A stretch of DNA of 64,000 nt, from assembly GCF_001895025.1 (NCBI RefSeq), contig NZ_BCXI01000042.1, forward strand, positions 1 to 64,000, read 5' to 3'. This stretch comes from Rhodococcus zopfii NBRC 100606 = JCM 9919. Its GTDB lineage: Bacteria; Actinomycetota; Actinomycetes; Mycobacteriales; Mycobacteriaceae. Of the stretch, positions 24,308 to 33,700 are shown one piece after another. Within the stretch, counting starts at the first letter, position 1, and every line of letters begins with the position of its first letter. The position numbers and the translations under genes were made by a program. The notes below the pieces were generated by a model. That model did no database searches. It was not told the DNA's origin and was given only the letters and a program-made list of their open reading frames with translations.

Positions 24308-27300
24308 TGACTTTGCAGCCCGACAACGACATTGCTGCGCTGTTCGATCCGAACTTCGACGAGCCCGAGCCCGCCGTCGTTCCCCCCGGCGCGCTTCCGC
24401 CGTCGTGGGCGGCCGCGATGGCGGCCAGTCGAGCGACCACCGCGCCGACGGCACCGCCGACCGCTCCGCCGCGAGAGTTGGCGTGGTCGCGAGTTCCGGA
24501 CAGCGCAATGGCAGCGGTGCCGGTCGCGCCGCCGGCGGCCGCCCCGATCGCGCAGCCGGAGCGTGCAGGCAAGGACAAGCGCGGCCGGACGAAGCGTGGG
24601 AAGGACAACGCCGACACGGAGTTCACCCGCCAGGAGAAGGCCGCGAAGCAGCGCGTCGATCGTGAGCGCAAGGCGGTGCGCCTGAAGCTGGTCGGGGTCG
24701 AAGGCAATGTCACCCGCACCCGCACCCAGTCCACCGCGTGGTTCGTTCAGCCGCCGGGGCCGTGGAACATGCGCCCGGTCGGCAGGCAGCGCCGCTACAT
24801 CCAGAACGAGGGCCTGGTCGTGGCGAACCTCGCCGAATCCGGCGTCACCGGGCTGCACCGCCGGCTGGTGCGCACCCCGTGGCCGGTGCGCCAGTGGGCC
24901 CAAGCTCACGACGCGTGGGCCGAGCCGATCCCCGACGTCCCGGGCGCGTTGTCGTGGGCGGACTATCTGCGCGGTCAGCAGCACGCGATGCTGTGGGGCA
25001 ACCCCACGCAGAAGGGCCGCTACTGGGGCGTCGAGCTGCCGCCGCGCTCGGCGCTTGCGCGCAGCCTCGATACGGTCGGTGACTGGTTGCTTCCGGTCGT
25101 GCAGACCCCCGGGCTCGGTGCGGTTGCCCGGCTGGTGCGCCGGTGGGCGCGTGAGGCGTTCTTGAACGAGCAGAAGGCGATCGCCGATCACCTGGCCACG
25201 ATCGAGCGGCACCTGTCCGGTCAGGGCGTGCGCGCCAGGCCCGCCACCGCGGCGCAGATGGACTACCTGTTGCTGCGGTCGGCATCGCTGGGGCTGCCGC
25301 TCGACGCCGAGGGCGTGATCTCCGGCGGCGGCGATTGGGAGCAGTCCGATGTCGCGGCGCTCGAAGACCTCGCCAACTTGGAGCTGACGCCCGGCGACGG
25401 CTACACCACGGTGCGCGGTCAGGTCGGCGGCCGGGACTACACCGGCTACGCGATCGTGCTCACGGTTGGGCGCATGGCGCCGCTGCCGATCCCGGAGCGG
25501 ATGCTGCCGTGGCAGGTCATCGGTGATCCGTCCGGGGAGCCGTTGGAATGGTCCGAGCGCATCGTGCTCAAGACCAAGAGCCAGACCGTCTACAGCCTGC
25601 GCCGGTTGACCTCGAAGATCGAGGCGCAGTTCGACCACTACACCGTCGAGCACGACCAGGTCCCGCCGCAGGAACTCGCCGAGCAGCACGCGCTCGCCCA
25701 GCGCGTGATCTCCGACATCGAGGAAGACCACTCAGGCCTGTCGGTGCGCACCGAAGGCTGGTACCGGGTGGTCGTCGTCGGTTCCTCGCCCGAGGAGGCG
25801 AAGGAAAAGGTCTCGATGCTCCAGGAGATGTACGCCCCGCGCATCCGCCTGGAACAGGAGCACGGCCAGTACCAGCTGCTACGCGAATTCATCCCCGGTG
25901 AGCCGCTCGCCAACATCGCGCACCGCCGCCGGATGAACGTCGAGGCCCTCTCCGCCGGCATGGCCGCGGTCGGCGACCGGATCGGCGACCGCACCGGCGT
26001 CGTGATCGGGCAGACCGCCTCGATCGCACCACGCCCGGCAGTGTGGGACCTGTTCGCCGCGCACGAGAAGAAGCACAAGTCCGGTCTGACCCCGATCGTG
26101 GCGGTGCCCGGATCGGGCAAGACGTTCCTGGCCGGCATGCTCGTCTACCAGGCCGTCCGCGCCGGCGCCTACGGCGTGGTGCTCGACCCGTCCGGACCGC
26201 TCAAGAAGCTCGCCCAGCTCCCCGAGTTCCGGGGCGTCGCCGAAGTGCAAGCACTGACCGGACGCACCTCGCGGCCCGGTTCGCTCAACCCGTACCGGGT
26301 GATCGTCGATCCGCGCCGCGACGATCCGGAGTACGACCCGACCCACATCGACTACGCCGAGGATGCCGATCCGGTCACTGCGGCGCAGGCACAGTACGAG
26401 GCGGATGTGCGCGCCGCCGAAGCCGAGCGGATCTCGGTGGCGGTCTCGGTCCTGAAGATGATGCTCACGCCCTCGCGACTCGACCACGAGTGGACCGAAA
26501 CGGTGCTTCAGACCGCAGCGAACATGGTCGGCGGCGGTCGGCACCACAACCTACGCGAAGTCCTCGACGCCATCGCCGCGATCGGCGATACCGACGCGAA
26601 CATGGATCTGCGCTCGTGCGCCAAGAGTGTGCACCAGGACCTGGCGATGATGGCCAACCTCGCCGAGGCCCGCGTCCTGTTCCCCGAGTCGGGTGCCGGC
26701 CCGGAGACCGAGGACATCGACCGCACGGTGCGCCTGACTGTGCTGACCATGCCCGGTCTGCAACTGCCCCCGGAGGGCACCGACCCGTCGCAGTGGACCC
26801 CGCAGCAGCGGATGGCCGGCCCGTTGATGCACATGGCCGCGTGGATGGCGAACCGTCTCGTCTACGAGCTGCCGCGCTACGAGCGCAAGGTGCTGTTCCT
26901 CGACGAGAACAAGTACCTCGAGCAAACCGGCGCCGGCCGCACCCTGAACCTGCGCATCGCCCGCGACAGCCGCAAGTACAAGGTGCGCGCGCTGGTGTGC
27001 TCGCAGCTGCCCGACGACTACCTCGGCGTCGACGGCACCGACGACAAGTCGGCGCTGACCTACGAGGTGATCATCGGTGACCTCGGCGGCAACGCCCACG
27101 CGATCGAAGGCGCCCTGAAGTTGCTGAACCTGCCGACCGGCGAGGGCTACGAATCGCTGCTGGCCGATCTCGGCGGCGGCGGCGAGGACACCCTCGACGA
27201 GGACACCGACACCGAGCACCTGGACCAGGCCCGCCGGTTCATCGTGAAGATGGCCGACGACATCGAGCTGATCCGCTCGGACTGGACGCACTTCGTGCAC

Positions 27301-27366
27301 CTGGCGCACGTGTTCGAGGCACTGGACTCGCGGGCGACCCGCGCCGCAGTGGACGGTGCCGCATGA
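24307..27366 (+). CDS. VirB4/TraC-type conjugative ATPase
   Basis: A 1,019-residue ATPase. The first 130 residues are a charged, proline-rich extension. The C-terminal half has Walker A IVAVPGSGKTFLAGMLVYQA near residue 600 and Walker B VLFLDENKYL near 861, followed by the VirB4-type LVCSQLPDDYL motif. VirB4 energises pilus and channel assembly. Translation is coupled on both sides: TGATG with the VirB3-like gene and ATGA with the VirB6-like gene. Length and motif spacing are typical for Gram-positive members. Confidence 0.85.
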   Translation: MTLQPDNDIAALFDPNFDEPEPAVVPPGALPPSWAAAMAASRATTAPTAPPTAPPRELAWSRVPDSAMAAVPVAPPAAAPIAQPERAGKDKRGRTKRGKDNADTEFTRQEKAAKQRVDRERKAVRLKLVGVEGNVTRTRTQSTAWFVQPPGPWNMRPVGRQRRYIQNEGLVVANLAESGVTGLHRRLVRTPWPVRQWAQAHDAWAEPIPDVPGALSWADYLRGQQHAMLWGNPTQKGRYWGVELPPRSALARSLDTVGDWLLPVVQTPGLGAVARLVRRWAREAFLNEQKAIADHLATIERHLSGQGVRARPATAAQMDYLLLRSASLGLPLDAEGVISGGGDWEQSDVAALEDLANLELTPGDGYTTVRGQVGGRDYTGYAIVLTVGRMAPLPIPERMLPWQVIGDPSGEPLEWSERIVLKTKSQTVYSLRRLTSKIEAQFDHYTVEHDQVPPQELAEQHALAQRVISDIEEDHSGLSVRTEGWYRVVVVGSSPEEAKEKVSMLQEMYAPRIRLEQEHGQYQLLREFIPGEPLANIAHRRRMNVEALSAGMAAVGDRIGDRTGVVIGQTASIAPRPAVWDLFAAHEKKHKSGLTPIVAVPGSGKTFLAGMLVYQAVRAGAYGVVLDPSGPLKKLAQLPEFRGVAEVQALTGRTSRPGSLNPYRVIVDPRRDDPEYDPTHIDYAEDADPVTAAQAQYEADVRAAEAERISVAVSVLKMMLTPSRLDHEWTETVLQTAANMVGGGRHHNLREVLDAIAAIGDTDANMDLRSCAKSVHQDLAMMANLAEARVLFPESGAGPETEDIDRTVRLTVLTMPGLQLPPEGTDPSQWTPQQRMAGPLMHMAAWMANRLVYELPRYERKVLFLDENKYLEQTGAGRTLNLRIARDSRKYKVRALVCSQLPDDYLGVDGTDDKSALTYEVIIGDLGGNAHAIEGALKLLNLPTGEGYESLLADLGGGGEDTLDEDTDTEHLDQARRFIVKMADDIELIRSDWTHFVHLAHVFEALDSRATRAAVDGAA

Positions 27367-29537
27367 GCCCGCAGCGGCCCCTGGCCGCGCGCGAGTGCCG
27401 TTCCCTCGTCCCGCGCCGTTTCGGGTGGCGTACGGGCCGTGTGGGGCGTGTTCTGGCCGTGCTGATGCTGACCGCGGTCTCGTGGATCGTTCTCGGTGGC
27501 GGTGTCGCCGCGGCCGGCGGGTTCGACTGCAAGGAAGTCCCGACCCCGGAGTTCCCGAACGAGGTCCTCGAGACCACCTTCGACTCGTCCAGCGCCGACC
27601 GGCCCGCACGCGAAGGCGGCGGCGGTACCGGCTACGAGACCTACGGCTGGGCGGGCCTGAAGTGGCACACCTACGACCTCGGCTGCGGTGACGACCTGGT
27701 CCGCGCGCCGGACGCCGTCGGTGACACCACGATGGGCAATGCCTTCCTCACGATCGGGAAGTCGATGGCGGCCGCGGCGTTCTGGCTCGACGACCAGACC
27801 AAAACCGGGCAGCAAGCCCAGGACGCGGGCGTCACGCCCGCACTGGAACAGTTCGACCGGATCGTCTACTCGATCACCGAGGGCATGCGCGCGGTCTACT
27901 GGCAGTGGCTGGGGATCAGCCTGACCGTCGTGGCCGCGATCGTTCTGTGGAAGGCGATGAAGGCCGATACCGCCGGGGTCACGAGAACCTCGGCGGTCGC
28001 CGCGGCCGGCCTCGCCCTCGGGGCGTTGATGGTCGGTGCGCCGCAGAAGGCGGTCCAGGTCGCCGACGAGACGTTCGGCTCGGTGATCACCGAAACCCAG
28101 GACCAGATCCTCTCCGTACGATTCGGAGACGGACCGGGAGAGGGGGGCTCCCTGGCGGGCGGCGGGCCCACCGATCCCCGAAACGTGCTGATCGACAAGA
28201 TCTTCCTTCCGGACTGGCGTAAAGGCTGGTTCGGCACCAACTACGACGCGACTGACCAAGCCGGGCTCGGACCGAAACTGCGCGATTCCCTGGCCTTCAC
28301 CTACGCCGAGCAGCACGAGGTCAAGGACGACCCGAAGGCGCAGCAGCAGCTCGCCGAAGCGAAGGCCGACAAGTTCCGCGAGATCGTCTCGGACCTCGAA
28401 GACGACTACCAGCTCTCCTACTACCAGTTCCAGGGCAAAGACTCCGGCCGCACGTCCACCGGCTTCATGGGCATGCTCAAACTGGCCCTGCCCTCGACCC
28501 TGTGGATCGGCGCATCCCTGCTGAAGCTGGTGGCACTGCTCGCCATCCGGGTCGCGATCCTCTTCTCGCCGCTCTGGGTTCCGATCGCCATCGCTGCCGC
28601 CGGATGGCTGGCCCGCATCCTGCGCATGCTCGGCACCGCCTACATGTGGGGCGTGATCGGAGCGGTCATCGTCGCCCTCTACCTGATGGTGCTGGTCCAG
28701 CTGTACGTCGACTCCAACGGCGAGGTCGACGGGACCTGGCGGCTGTGGTTCATGGTGCTGCTGACCGTCGCGTGCTGGGCGATCCTGCGGCCGTTCAAGC
28801 GGATCACCCAAACGTTCTCGCAGAACAGCGCGAGCATGGTCAACCGCAAGGCCCGCGGCGCGAAGCAGGCCATCAAGCGCACGGCGTTCGCCGCCGCAAG
28901 CGCGGCAGCCGGTGTACCGGGTGGCCACCGGATCGCGGAAATGGCGGCGGACCGCTGGGAACGGCGCACCAAGGGCGACGACGGCGACGCAGACCGATCC
29001 GGAGGCGGCGATCGGCTCACCACCAGGCCCGAGGGACGCACACTCAGCAACCGTCGGCAGCAGGAAATCACCAAGTCGAGGGTGGAGGCCCGCAAGGCAC
29101 GCCTGGGCCTCGACGGCCATCTCGGTGGCCGGCCCGACGCCGCGGCCGAGCGGGAGGCACGGATCGCGGGGATCGCCGCGGTGGCCGGCCAGGATCTGGC
29201 CCGCGGCAAGGGCACGGTGGACGACAAGGACGCCGACCGCGCCGCGAAATCCGGTGCCGCGGCCTGGAGGCGGCTCGACAAGGACGAGGCCGAGAGCATC
29301 GTCCAGGACCGCCGCGCCCGCAAGGAACTGCTGACCGCCAGCGTCTCCCAGCGGTGGGACGGCGGTGACCGCTCGGCGATCGCGCCGATGAAGGTCTACA
29401 CACCTTCGCGAGGTCAGCAGCCGACCGGCCGTGCCACGGCCCTGTCCGACCGCTCGTCGGTGAAGCCGATGCGCGGCGCCGCGGTCTGGACCGCCGCAGC
29501 CGCGGACGGCCCGACAGCCAGGGACCGGTACCTCTGA
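27363..29537 (+). CDS. VirB6/TrbL-like polytopic membrane protein
   Basis: A 724-residue protein. A signal-like segment (VLAVLMLTAVSWIVLGG) is followed by an exported domain, then at least five membrane helices between residues 175 and 480 (for example LVALLAIRVAILFSPLWVPI and YMWGVIGAVIVALYLMVLV). The tail is a 240-residue hydrophilic, basic region (RKARGAKQAIKRTAF, then many charged repeats). The arrangement matches the channel protein of Gram-positive type IV systems. ATG 27363 overlaps VirB4 by four bases, and its stop overlaps the next start. Confidence 0.75.
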   Translation: MSPQRPLAARECRSLVPRRFGWRTGRVGRVLAVLMLTAVSWIVLGGGVAAAGGFDCKEVPTPEFPNEVLETTFDSSSADRPAREGGGGTGYETYGWAGLKWHTYDLGCGDDLVRAPDAVGDTTMGNAFLTIGKSMAAAAFWLDDQTKTGQQAQDAGVTPALEQFDRIVYSITEGMRAVYWQWLGISLTVVAAIVLWKAMKADTAGVTRTSAVAAAGLALGALMVGAPQKAVQVADETFGSVITETQDQILSVRFGDGPGEGGSLAGGGPTDPRNVLIDKIFLPDWRKGWFGTNYDATDQAGLGPKLRDSLAFTYAEQHEVKDDPKAQQQLAEAKADKFREIVSDLEDDYQLSYYQFQGKDSGRTSTGFMGMLKLALPSTLWIGASLLKLVALLAIRVAILFSPLWVPIAIAAAGWLARILRMLGTAYMWGVIGAVIVALYLMVLVQLYVDSNGEVDGTWRLWFMVLLTVACWAILRPFKRITQTFSQNSASMVNRKARGAKQAIKRTAFAAASAAAGVPGGHRIAEMAADRWERRTKGDDGDADRSGGGDRLTTRPEGRTLSNRRQQEITKSRVEARKARLGLDGHLGGRPDAAAEREARIAGIAAVAGQDLARGKGTVDDKDADRAAKSGAAAWRRLDKDEAESIVQDRRARKELLTASVSQRWDGGDRSAIAPMKVYTPSRGQQPTGRATALSDRSSVKPMRGAAVWTAAAADGPTARDRYL

Positions 29538-30394
29538 TGTCTCAGTCCGGACCCAACCCTGTTCTCGCACCGATTCGGCGGTGGGTGCTCTATTCCCGCA
29601 CCAACCTGGTGATCGCGGTGGTCGGTGCCGCGGCGGTGCTGTTCGCGATCGGTGCGGTGGTCGGCCAAGACCCGCAGCCGCGGGCTGCGGCCGGCAGCGC
29701 CGACGCGGTCGGTACCTCGGTCGAACCGGCCGCCGCGGCCGAGACGATCAGCTACGAGCTCGACGAAGTGAGCGAGTCCCTCGTGGTCGCCAAGACGGCG
29801 ACCTGGGCTGCGTCCAGTGCGCCGGCCACCGCGATGGCCTACGCGCACGCATTCGTCGACACGACGCTGCCGGATGCGAAGTGGATCCGTGCGATCGGCC
29901 GCTACACCACGGCCAAGCCGGGGAACATCACCGTGGCGGCGCGGCCGCGGACTCCGGTGATCATCCTCGGGCCGACGATCAGCACGCTCGTCGATGGGGC
30001 CGGCGGGACGCAGCACGCACGAGTGACGGTGCCGACACAGGCCGGGAACATGCATATTCCGGTCGTGGTCGAGGAGTTGTCAGGCGGAAAGAAGCGGTGG
30101 GTAGTTGACACTCCCCTGCCGACCCTCGATCTCTCCGAGGTGAGCAGGATCGCGCCGACGGCCACCCCGGGCACGACCACGTCCGCGCCCCGCCCGTCGG
30201 CAGAGTCGCCCACCACCGAGACCGAGACGGCCGCCCCGCGGCCGTCGTCGCCCTCGACCCAGGCGGCTGCTCCTGAGCCGACGTATGACCTTGACGAGCC
30301 GTCGAGTGAGTCCGGCGGCGGTGACGATCCGACGCCCGTTCCCGGTCCGATTCCGATCCCGGACCTCGACACCCCGATCCCGGGGCAACGGTGA
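29537..30394 (+). CDS. single-pass transfer protein with proline/threonine-rich tail
   Basis: A 285-residue protein: a short cytoplasmic N-terminus, one membrane helix (LVIAVVGAAAVLFAIGAV, residues 25-45), then an external domain (AMAYAHAFVDTTLPDAKWIR, VIILGPTISTLV). From about residue 200 it is rich in Pro, Ser, Thr and Ala. The fold is probably VirB8/TcpC-like, and the tail is a likely cell-wall spacer. It overlaps the VirB6-like gene by one base and the hydrolase gene by four. Confidence 0.6.
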   Translation: MSQSGPNPVLAPIRRWVLYSRTNLVIAVVGAAAVLFAIGAVVGQDPQPRAAAGSADAVGTSVEPAAAAETISYELDEVSESLVVAKTATWAASSAPATAMAYAHAFVDTTLPDAKWIRAIGRYTTAKPGNITVAARPRTPVIILGPTISTLVDGAGGTQHARVTVPTQAGNMHIPVVVEELSGGKKRWVVDTPLPTLDLSEVSRIAPTATPGTTTSAPRPSAESPTTETETAAPRPSSPSTQAAAPEPTYDLDEPSSESGGGDDPTPVPGPIPIPDLDTPIPGQR

Positions 30395-31971
30395 GCATCG
30401 GTGGCGCCCGGAAGGCGCTGTTGCTCGCAGGTGCCGCGGCGATCGTCCTCGGCACGGCCGCCTGCGCGACGCGCGCACCGGTGATTCCCCGGGACCCGTG
30501 CCGCAACATTCCGACCGACACCGGCTCGTCGTCGATCCCGCGGGATCTGGGGCTGACCGTGTCCGGCCCGATCCGTCTGCCGGTCCGCCCCGGCACCACG
30601 ACCTACACGTCGGGCTTCGGCGAACGGTGGGGTGCACAGCATCAGGGTGACGATCTGGCCGGTCCGGTCGGTATACCGATCCTCGCCGCACTCGACGGAA
30701 TCGTCGTCGCCGCAGGGTCTTCGGGTGAACCGCCCGGGGTCGGGTTCGAGAACTGGGTGATCATCGACTCGAACGTCGACGGCACACCGGTCAGCACCGT
30801 CTACGGGCACATGTTCTCCGACGGTATCCACGTCAAGCCTGGTCAACGCGTCGCAGCAGGCGATCACATCGCCGACATCGGGAACGCCGGCAGCAGCACC
30901 GGTCCGCACTTGCACTTCGAGTATTGGCAGGGCGGCAGGTTGCAGGGCGGCACCGCGATCGACCCGGTGAGCGTGCTCCCCGAAATCGAGCAGCAGGGCA
31001 GTGCGGGGACACCGGTGTTCATCGACGTGAACCAGGGCAGCGGTGTGCAGCTGGTCTCCGCGTCTCGGTCGACGGCCGACTGCTCGGGGTTCGGTATGGC
31101 CGGTGGTGGGGAGCTGGCGTTCGGCATCGTGCCGGCCGAGTTCGAGCCGTGGCTTCGCCGCGCAGGCGGTGTGTGCCCGGAGATCGATTCCCCGCTGCTG
31201 GCCGCGCAGCTCCAGCAGGAGAACAACTTCCGGCACGGTCCGAACGCTCCGGTGTCACCGTCCGGTGCGCTGGGGCCGGCGCAGTTCATGCCCGGCACGT
31301 GGGGCACCTGGGGCAAGGACTACGACGGCGACGGGAAGGCCGACCCGAACTCGATCGGCGATGCGGTGATGTCGCAGGCACATTTCATGTGCGCGCTCTA
31401 CCAGGATGTTTCGGGGATACCCGGCGATCGGGTCGCCCTGACCTTGGCTGCATACAACGCCGGTCCCGGCGCGGTGCAGCTGCATCGCGGCGTCCCGCCG
31501 TACGCGGAGACGCAGAACTACGTCGCGAAGATCACCGCAGCGCGGGCGACGTTCATCAATCCCAATTCTCGTGGCCGGTTCGTGCCGAACGCATCGGGTG
31601 ACAGCAGCCAAGTCGTCATGGCCGCACGCGAATATCTCGGCACTCCGTATGTCTGGGGTGGCGGGGGCACCAGTGGCCCCTCCGGCGGCGGGTTCGACTG
31701 CTCCGGACTGACCTCGTTCGCCGTGCATGCGGCCAGCGCCGGCAAGGTCTCGCTGCCCCGCACATCGGAGCAGCAGTGGGGTGTCGGTGTCGAGATCCCG
31801 ATCGATCAGGCCCGGCCCGGCGATCTCGTCTTCGGCAGTTGGGGGCCGAACGGGCCCGGCCATGTCGGGATCTACGCCGGAAACGGCCAGATGGTCCACG
31901 CTCCGACAACGGGCGACGTCGTCAAGGAAGCCCCGATTCAGAGCGGGATGAAGGCCCGCCGGGTGATGTAG
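30391..31971 (+). CDS. three-domain peptidoglycan hydrolase lipoprotein (M23 + SLT + NlpC/P60), VirB1-like
   Basis: A 526-residue protein. Its N-terminus ends in a lipobox-like TAAC. The M23 endopeptidase domain has HQGDDLA (near residue 86) and GPHLHFEYW. The lytic transglycosylase domain has AAQLQQENNFRHG (Glu near 273), GALGPAQFMPGTWGTW and LTLAAYNAGPGAV. The NlpC/P60 domain has GFDCSGLTSF (Cys near 435) and GHVGIYAGNGQMVHA (His near 490). Together these can cut peptide cross-links, glycan strands and stem peptides, opening the wall for the conjugation channel. GTG 30391 overlaps the preceding stop as GTGA. Confidence 0.9.
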   Translation: MSIGGARKALLLAGAAAIVLGTAACATRAPVIPRDPCRNIPTDTGSSSIPRDLGLTVSGPIRLPVRPGTTTYTSGFGERWGAQHQGDDLAGPVGIPILAALDGIVVAAGSSGEPPGVGFENWVIIDSNVDGTPVSTVYGHMFSDGIHVKPGQRVAAGDHIADIGNAGSSTGPHLHFEYWQGGRLQGGTAIDPVSVLPEIEQQGSAGTPVFIDVNQGSGVQLVSASRSTADCSGFGMAGGGELAFGIVPAEFEPWLRRAGGVCPEIDSPLLAAQLQQENNFRHGPNAPVSPSGALGPAQFMPGTWGTWGKDYDGDGKADPNSIGDAVMSQAHFMCALYQDVSGIPGDRVALTLAAYNAGPGAVQLHRGVPPYAETQNYVAKITAARATFINPNSRGRFVPNASGDSSQVVMAAREYLGTPYVWGGGGTSGPSGGGFDCSGLTSFAVHAASAGKVSLPRTSEQQWGVGVEIPIDQARPGDLVFGSWGPNGPGHVGIYAGNGQMVHAPTTGDVVKEAPIQSGMKARRVM

Positions 31972-31995
31972 GGGACATGTCATCGTCCCAGTTGA
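31972..31995 (+). repeat. dispersed GGGACRTGTCAT element, copy 8
   Basis: Core GGGACATGTCAT, then CCCAGTTGA. It begins on the base right after the stop of the hydrolase gene. Confidence 0.7.
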
Positions 31996-32144
31996 AAGGC
32001 CAGTTGCGCGGGTCGCATCGGGGGATCTCTCACCGCTGACTCCCGCGCGCCGTGGCGCAGAGACCGATCTCGGCACAACACCACGACAGGAGGAAGGCGA
32101 TGTCGGAACAGCGGCGATCGGCGAGGTACCCATTCGGCCGAGAG

Positions 32145-32168
32145 GGGACGTGTCATTTACCGTGCTAG
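32145..32168 (+). repeat. dispersed GGGACRTGTCAT element, copy 9
   Basis: Core GGGACGTGTCAT; the downstream half is degenerate. Upstream of the gene at 32202. Confidence 0.6.
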
Positions 32169-32201
32169 AAGCCTATTTCTGCTTGCAAGATGGAGAGTAA
32201 T

Positions 32202-32783
32202 GTGAGGGCGCGAAAGCTCGTCGTCGTGGGACTGGTCGTCGCTGCTGTGGGGTTCCTGACCTACTCGTGTGTCTCGCGAACCGACGACACCGAGGACGTG
32301 GCGAGCCCGGCTGCCTCTACGACTGTCGCGGTGCCCACCACCACGGTGGCGCCGACCGACGTAGTCACCATCGAGCCGTCGGCGGTCTCCAGCGCCGCCG
32401 AGGAGGCAGCTCGACAGGGCCTGACGGTGGCCTTCACCTGGTACCCGGCGACCGACGCGACTCAGAACGACGCGTACGGGCGGGCACGCACCTGGCTGAC
32501 CTCCACTCTGGCCGCTCGCATGATCGTCGATGCCAGCACCGAGCGGGGCCCGGGCGTGCAGTGGGGCCAGTGGGCACAGCAGGGAGCGAAGGTCATCGCC
32601 GATGTCAGCATCGAATGCTCCGGCTGCCCCGAGGACACCGACACCGTCGTCCACCGCGTGGCGACGATCAAGCAGACCGCAGTGGCCGGCAACACGACCG
32701 ATACCGTCAAGCCTGACACCACGGTGTGGGTCACCATCGTCCGCGAGGGCGACCGGTGGCTCATCGACGACATTCGCTACTGA
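32202..32783 (+). CDS. membrane-anchored NTF2/VirB8-like protein
   Basis: A 193-residue protein starting MRARKLVVVGLVVAAVGFLT, with a single membrane segment and an adjacent cysteine (TYSC). A threonine/valine/proline linker and a C-terminal domain of about 115 residues follow (GLTVAFTWYPATDA, VWVTIVREGDRWLIDDI), an NTF2-like end like other VirB8-type proteins. GTG 32202 has GGAG six bases upstream. It is followed by a lipoprotein gene 13 bases on. Confidence 0.6.
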   Translation: MRARKLVVVGLVVAAVGFLTYSCVSRTDDTEDVASPAASTTVAVPTTTVAPTDVVTIEPSAVSSAAEEAARQGLTVAFTWYPATDATQNDAYGRARTWLTSTLAARMIVDASTERGPGVQWGQWAQQGAKVIADVSIECSGCPEDTDTVVHRVATIKQTAVAGNTTDTVKPDTTVWVTIVREGDRWLIDDIRY

Positions 32784-32796
32784 TCCCGGAGGACCT

Positions 32797-33381
32797 TTGA
32801 ACCGCAAGAGCCTTGCAGCCCTGATCACCGCGGCTCTCGCTGTCGGCCTGGCCGCGTGCAGCAGCGACGACTCCCCCGCTGCTGCCCCGCCCAGCACGCA
32901 AACCACCACCGCGGCCGTCTCGCCGTTCGGTGACGACAGCACCGATCTGCTGTTCGAGATCCACCAGAACAACGCGGCGGCGATCATCGAGACCGTGGAG
33001 CAGCGCGGAGGAACACCGGATCAGGCAATCGCGGCTCTTCTTGCTGGGGAAGCCGAGACCGGGTGGCGGTCGGGGCTGCCGATGGCCCCGCCGGCATCTG
33101 ATATTCGGGACATCTACGGCTGGCGCTTCGCGTACAACATCGGCGCCGAGTCCACGGATGCGGTCAGGGCAGCGACAGAGACGTTCATGGACAACGCCAC
33201 GAAGGTCGCGGTCGCCGCCGCCGACCCGGTGGCGTACGCCCTGGCAGTGCAGCAAGCGGATTCGCGCGGGTACGTCGAGTCGGAGCACTTCTACAAGAAG
33301 AGCGAGACCGCAGCTTCGGAGTATGCCGCGGCCCTTCCCGCCGCTCGGGCGGCCTATGTGGAGCTGCGGGGCGCACAGTAG
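32797..33381 (+). CDS. lipoprotein, 194 aa, possible lysozyme-like helical domain
   Basis: TTG 32797 has GGAGGA directly upstream and gives MNRKSLAALITAALAVGLAA with lipobox GLAAC. A short Ser/Thr/Pro spacer is followed by about 150 mostly helical residues (AAIIETVEQRGGTPDQAIAA, LLAGEAETGWRSGLPMA, FMDNATKVAVAAADPVAYAL). The glutamate in GEAETGW recalls the active site of small transglycosylases, but the match is loose. It is the last gene of the right transfer operon, and copy 10 of the dispersed element follows. Confidence 0.6.
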   Translation: MNRKSLAALITAALAVGLAACSSDDSPAAAPPSTQTTTAAVSPFGDDSTDLLFEIHQNNAAAIIETVEQRGGTPDQAIAALLAGEAETGWRSGLPMAPPASDIRDIYGWRFAYNIGAESTDAVRAATETFMDNATKVAVAAADPVAYALAVQQADSRGYVESEHFYKKSETAASEYAAALPAARAAYVELRGAQ

Positions 33382-33394
33382 GTGCGATCGACCT

Positions 33395-33418
33395 GGGACG
33401 TGTCATTTATGCAGGTGA
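33395..33418 (+). repeat. dispersed GGGACRTGTCAT element, copy 10
   Basis: Core GGGACGTGTCAT, then TTATGCAGGTGA. A good match to the consensus. Confidence 0.7.
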
Positions 33419-33580
33419 AATGGGCGCGATCCCCCTCCAGCCCGACACGGTGGCGCCCATCACACCGAGCGAAACACTGGACGAATGAGGTTGCATGACC
33501 TGTTTTGCCTGAAGTATGTTTCAACTCATTCGGGGGAGATGTCTCTTCCGCGTGCGCGCCGGTCGGTGAGTGATTCCCGG

Positions 33581-33626
33581 CTGGAAGCAGAAGGCCCCAC
33601 GAAAATCGTGCGGTCTGCTTCCAGCT
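33581..33626. terminator. long-loop hairpin, terminator candidate
   Basis: GCTGGAAGCAGA pairs perfectly with TCTGCTTCCAGC across a 22-base loop, between convergent transcripts. Confidence 0.45.
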
Positions 33627-33700
33627 ACCCGGAATCGGAGGACGACATGCGAGACGCGAACGCCCAAAGCAGCCGGGGTCAGACTCGTCCGGTACGAGGA

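Larger units (their letters stand above)
33382..33700. other. intergenic region after the transfer operon
   Basis: Contains dispersed element copy 10 (33395-33418), an 11-bp hairpin (33581-33626) and an ATG at 33649 with a perfect ribosome site. The frame after that ATG runs antisense through the XRE gene and has poor codon use. No supported gene. Confidence 0.5.

Noticed and set aside
24220-25731. A 503-codon minus-strand frame opposite VirB4
   Set aside because: Antisense shadow with no ribosome site or domain; VirB4 motifs are unambiguous.
27147-29570. An 807-codon minus-strand frame opposite the VirB6-like gene
   Set aside because: Open only because of high GC; antisense to a gene with clear membrane helices and coupled translation.
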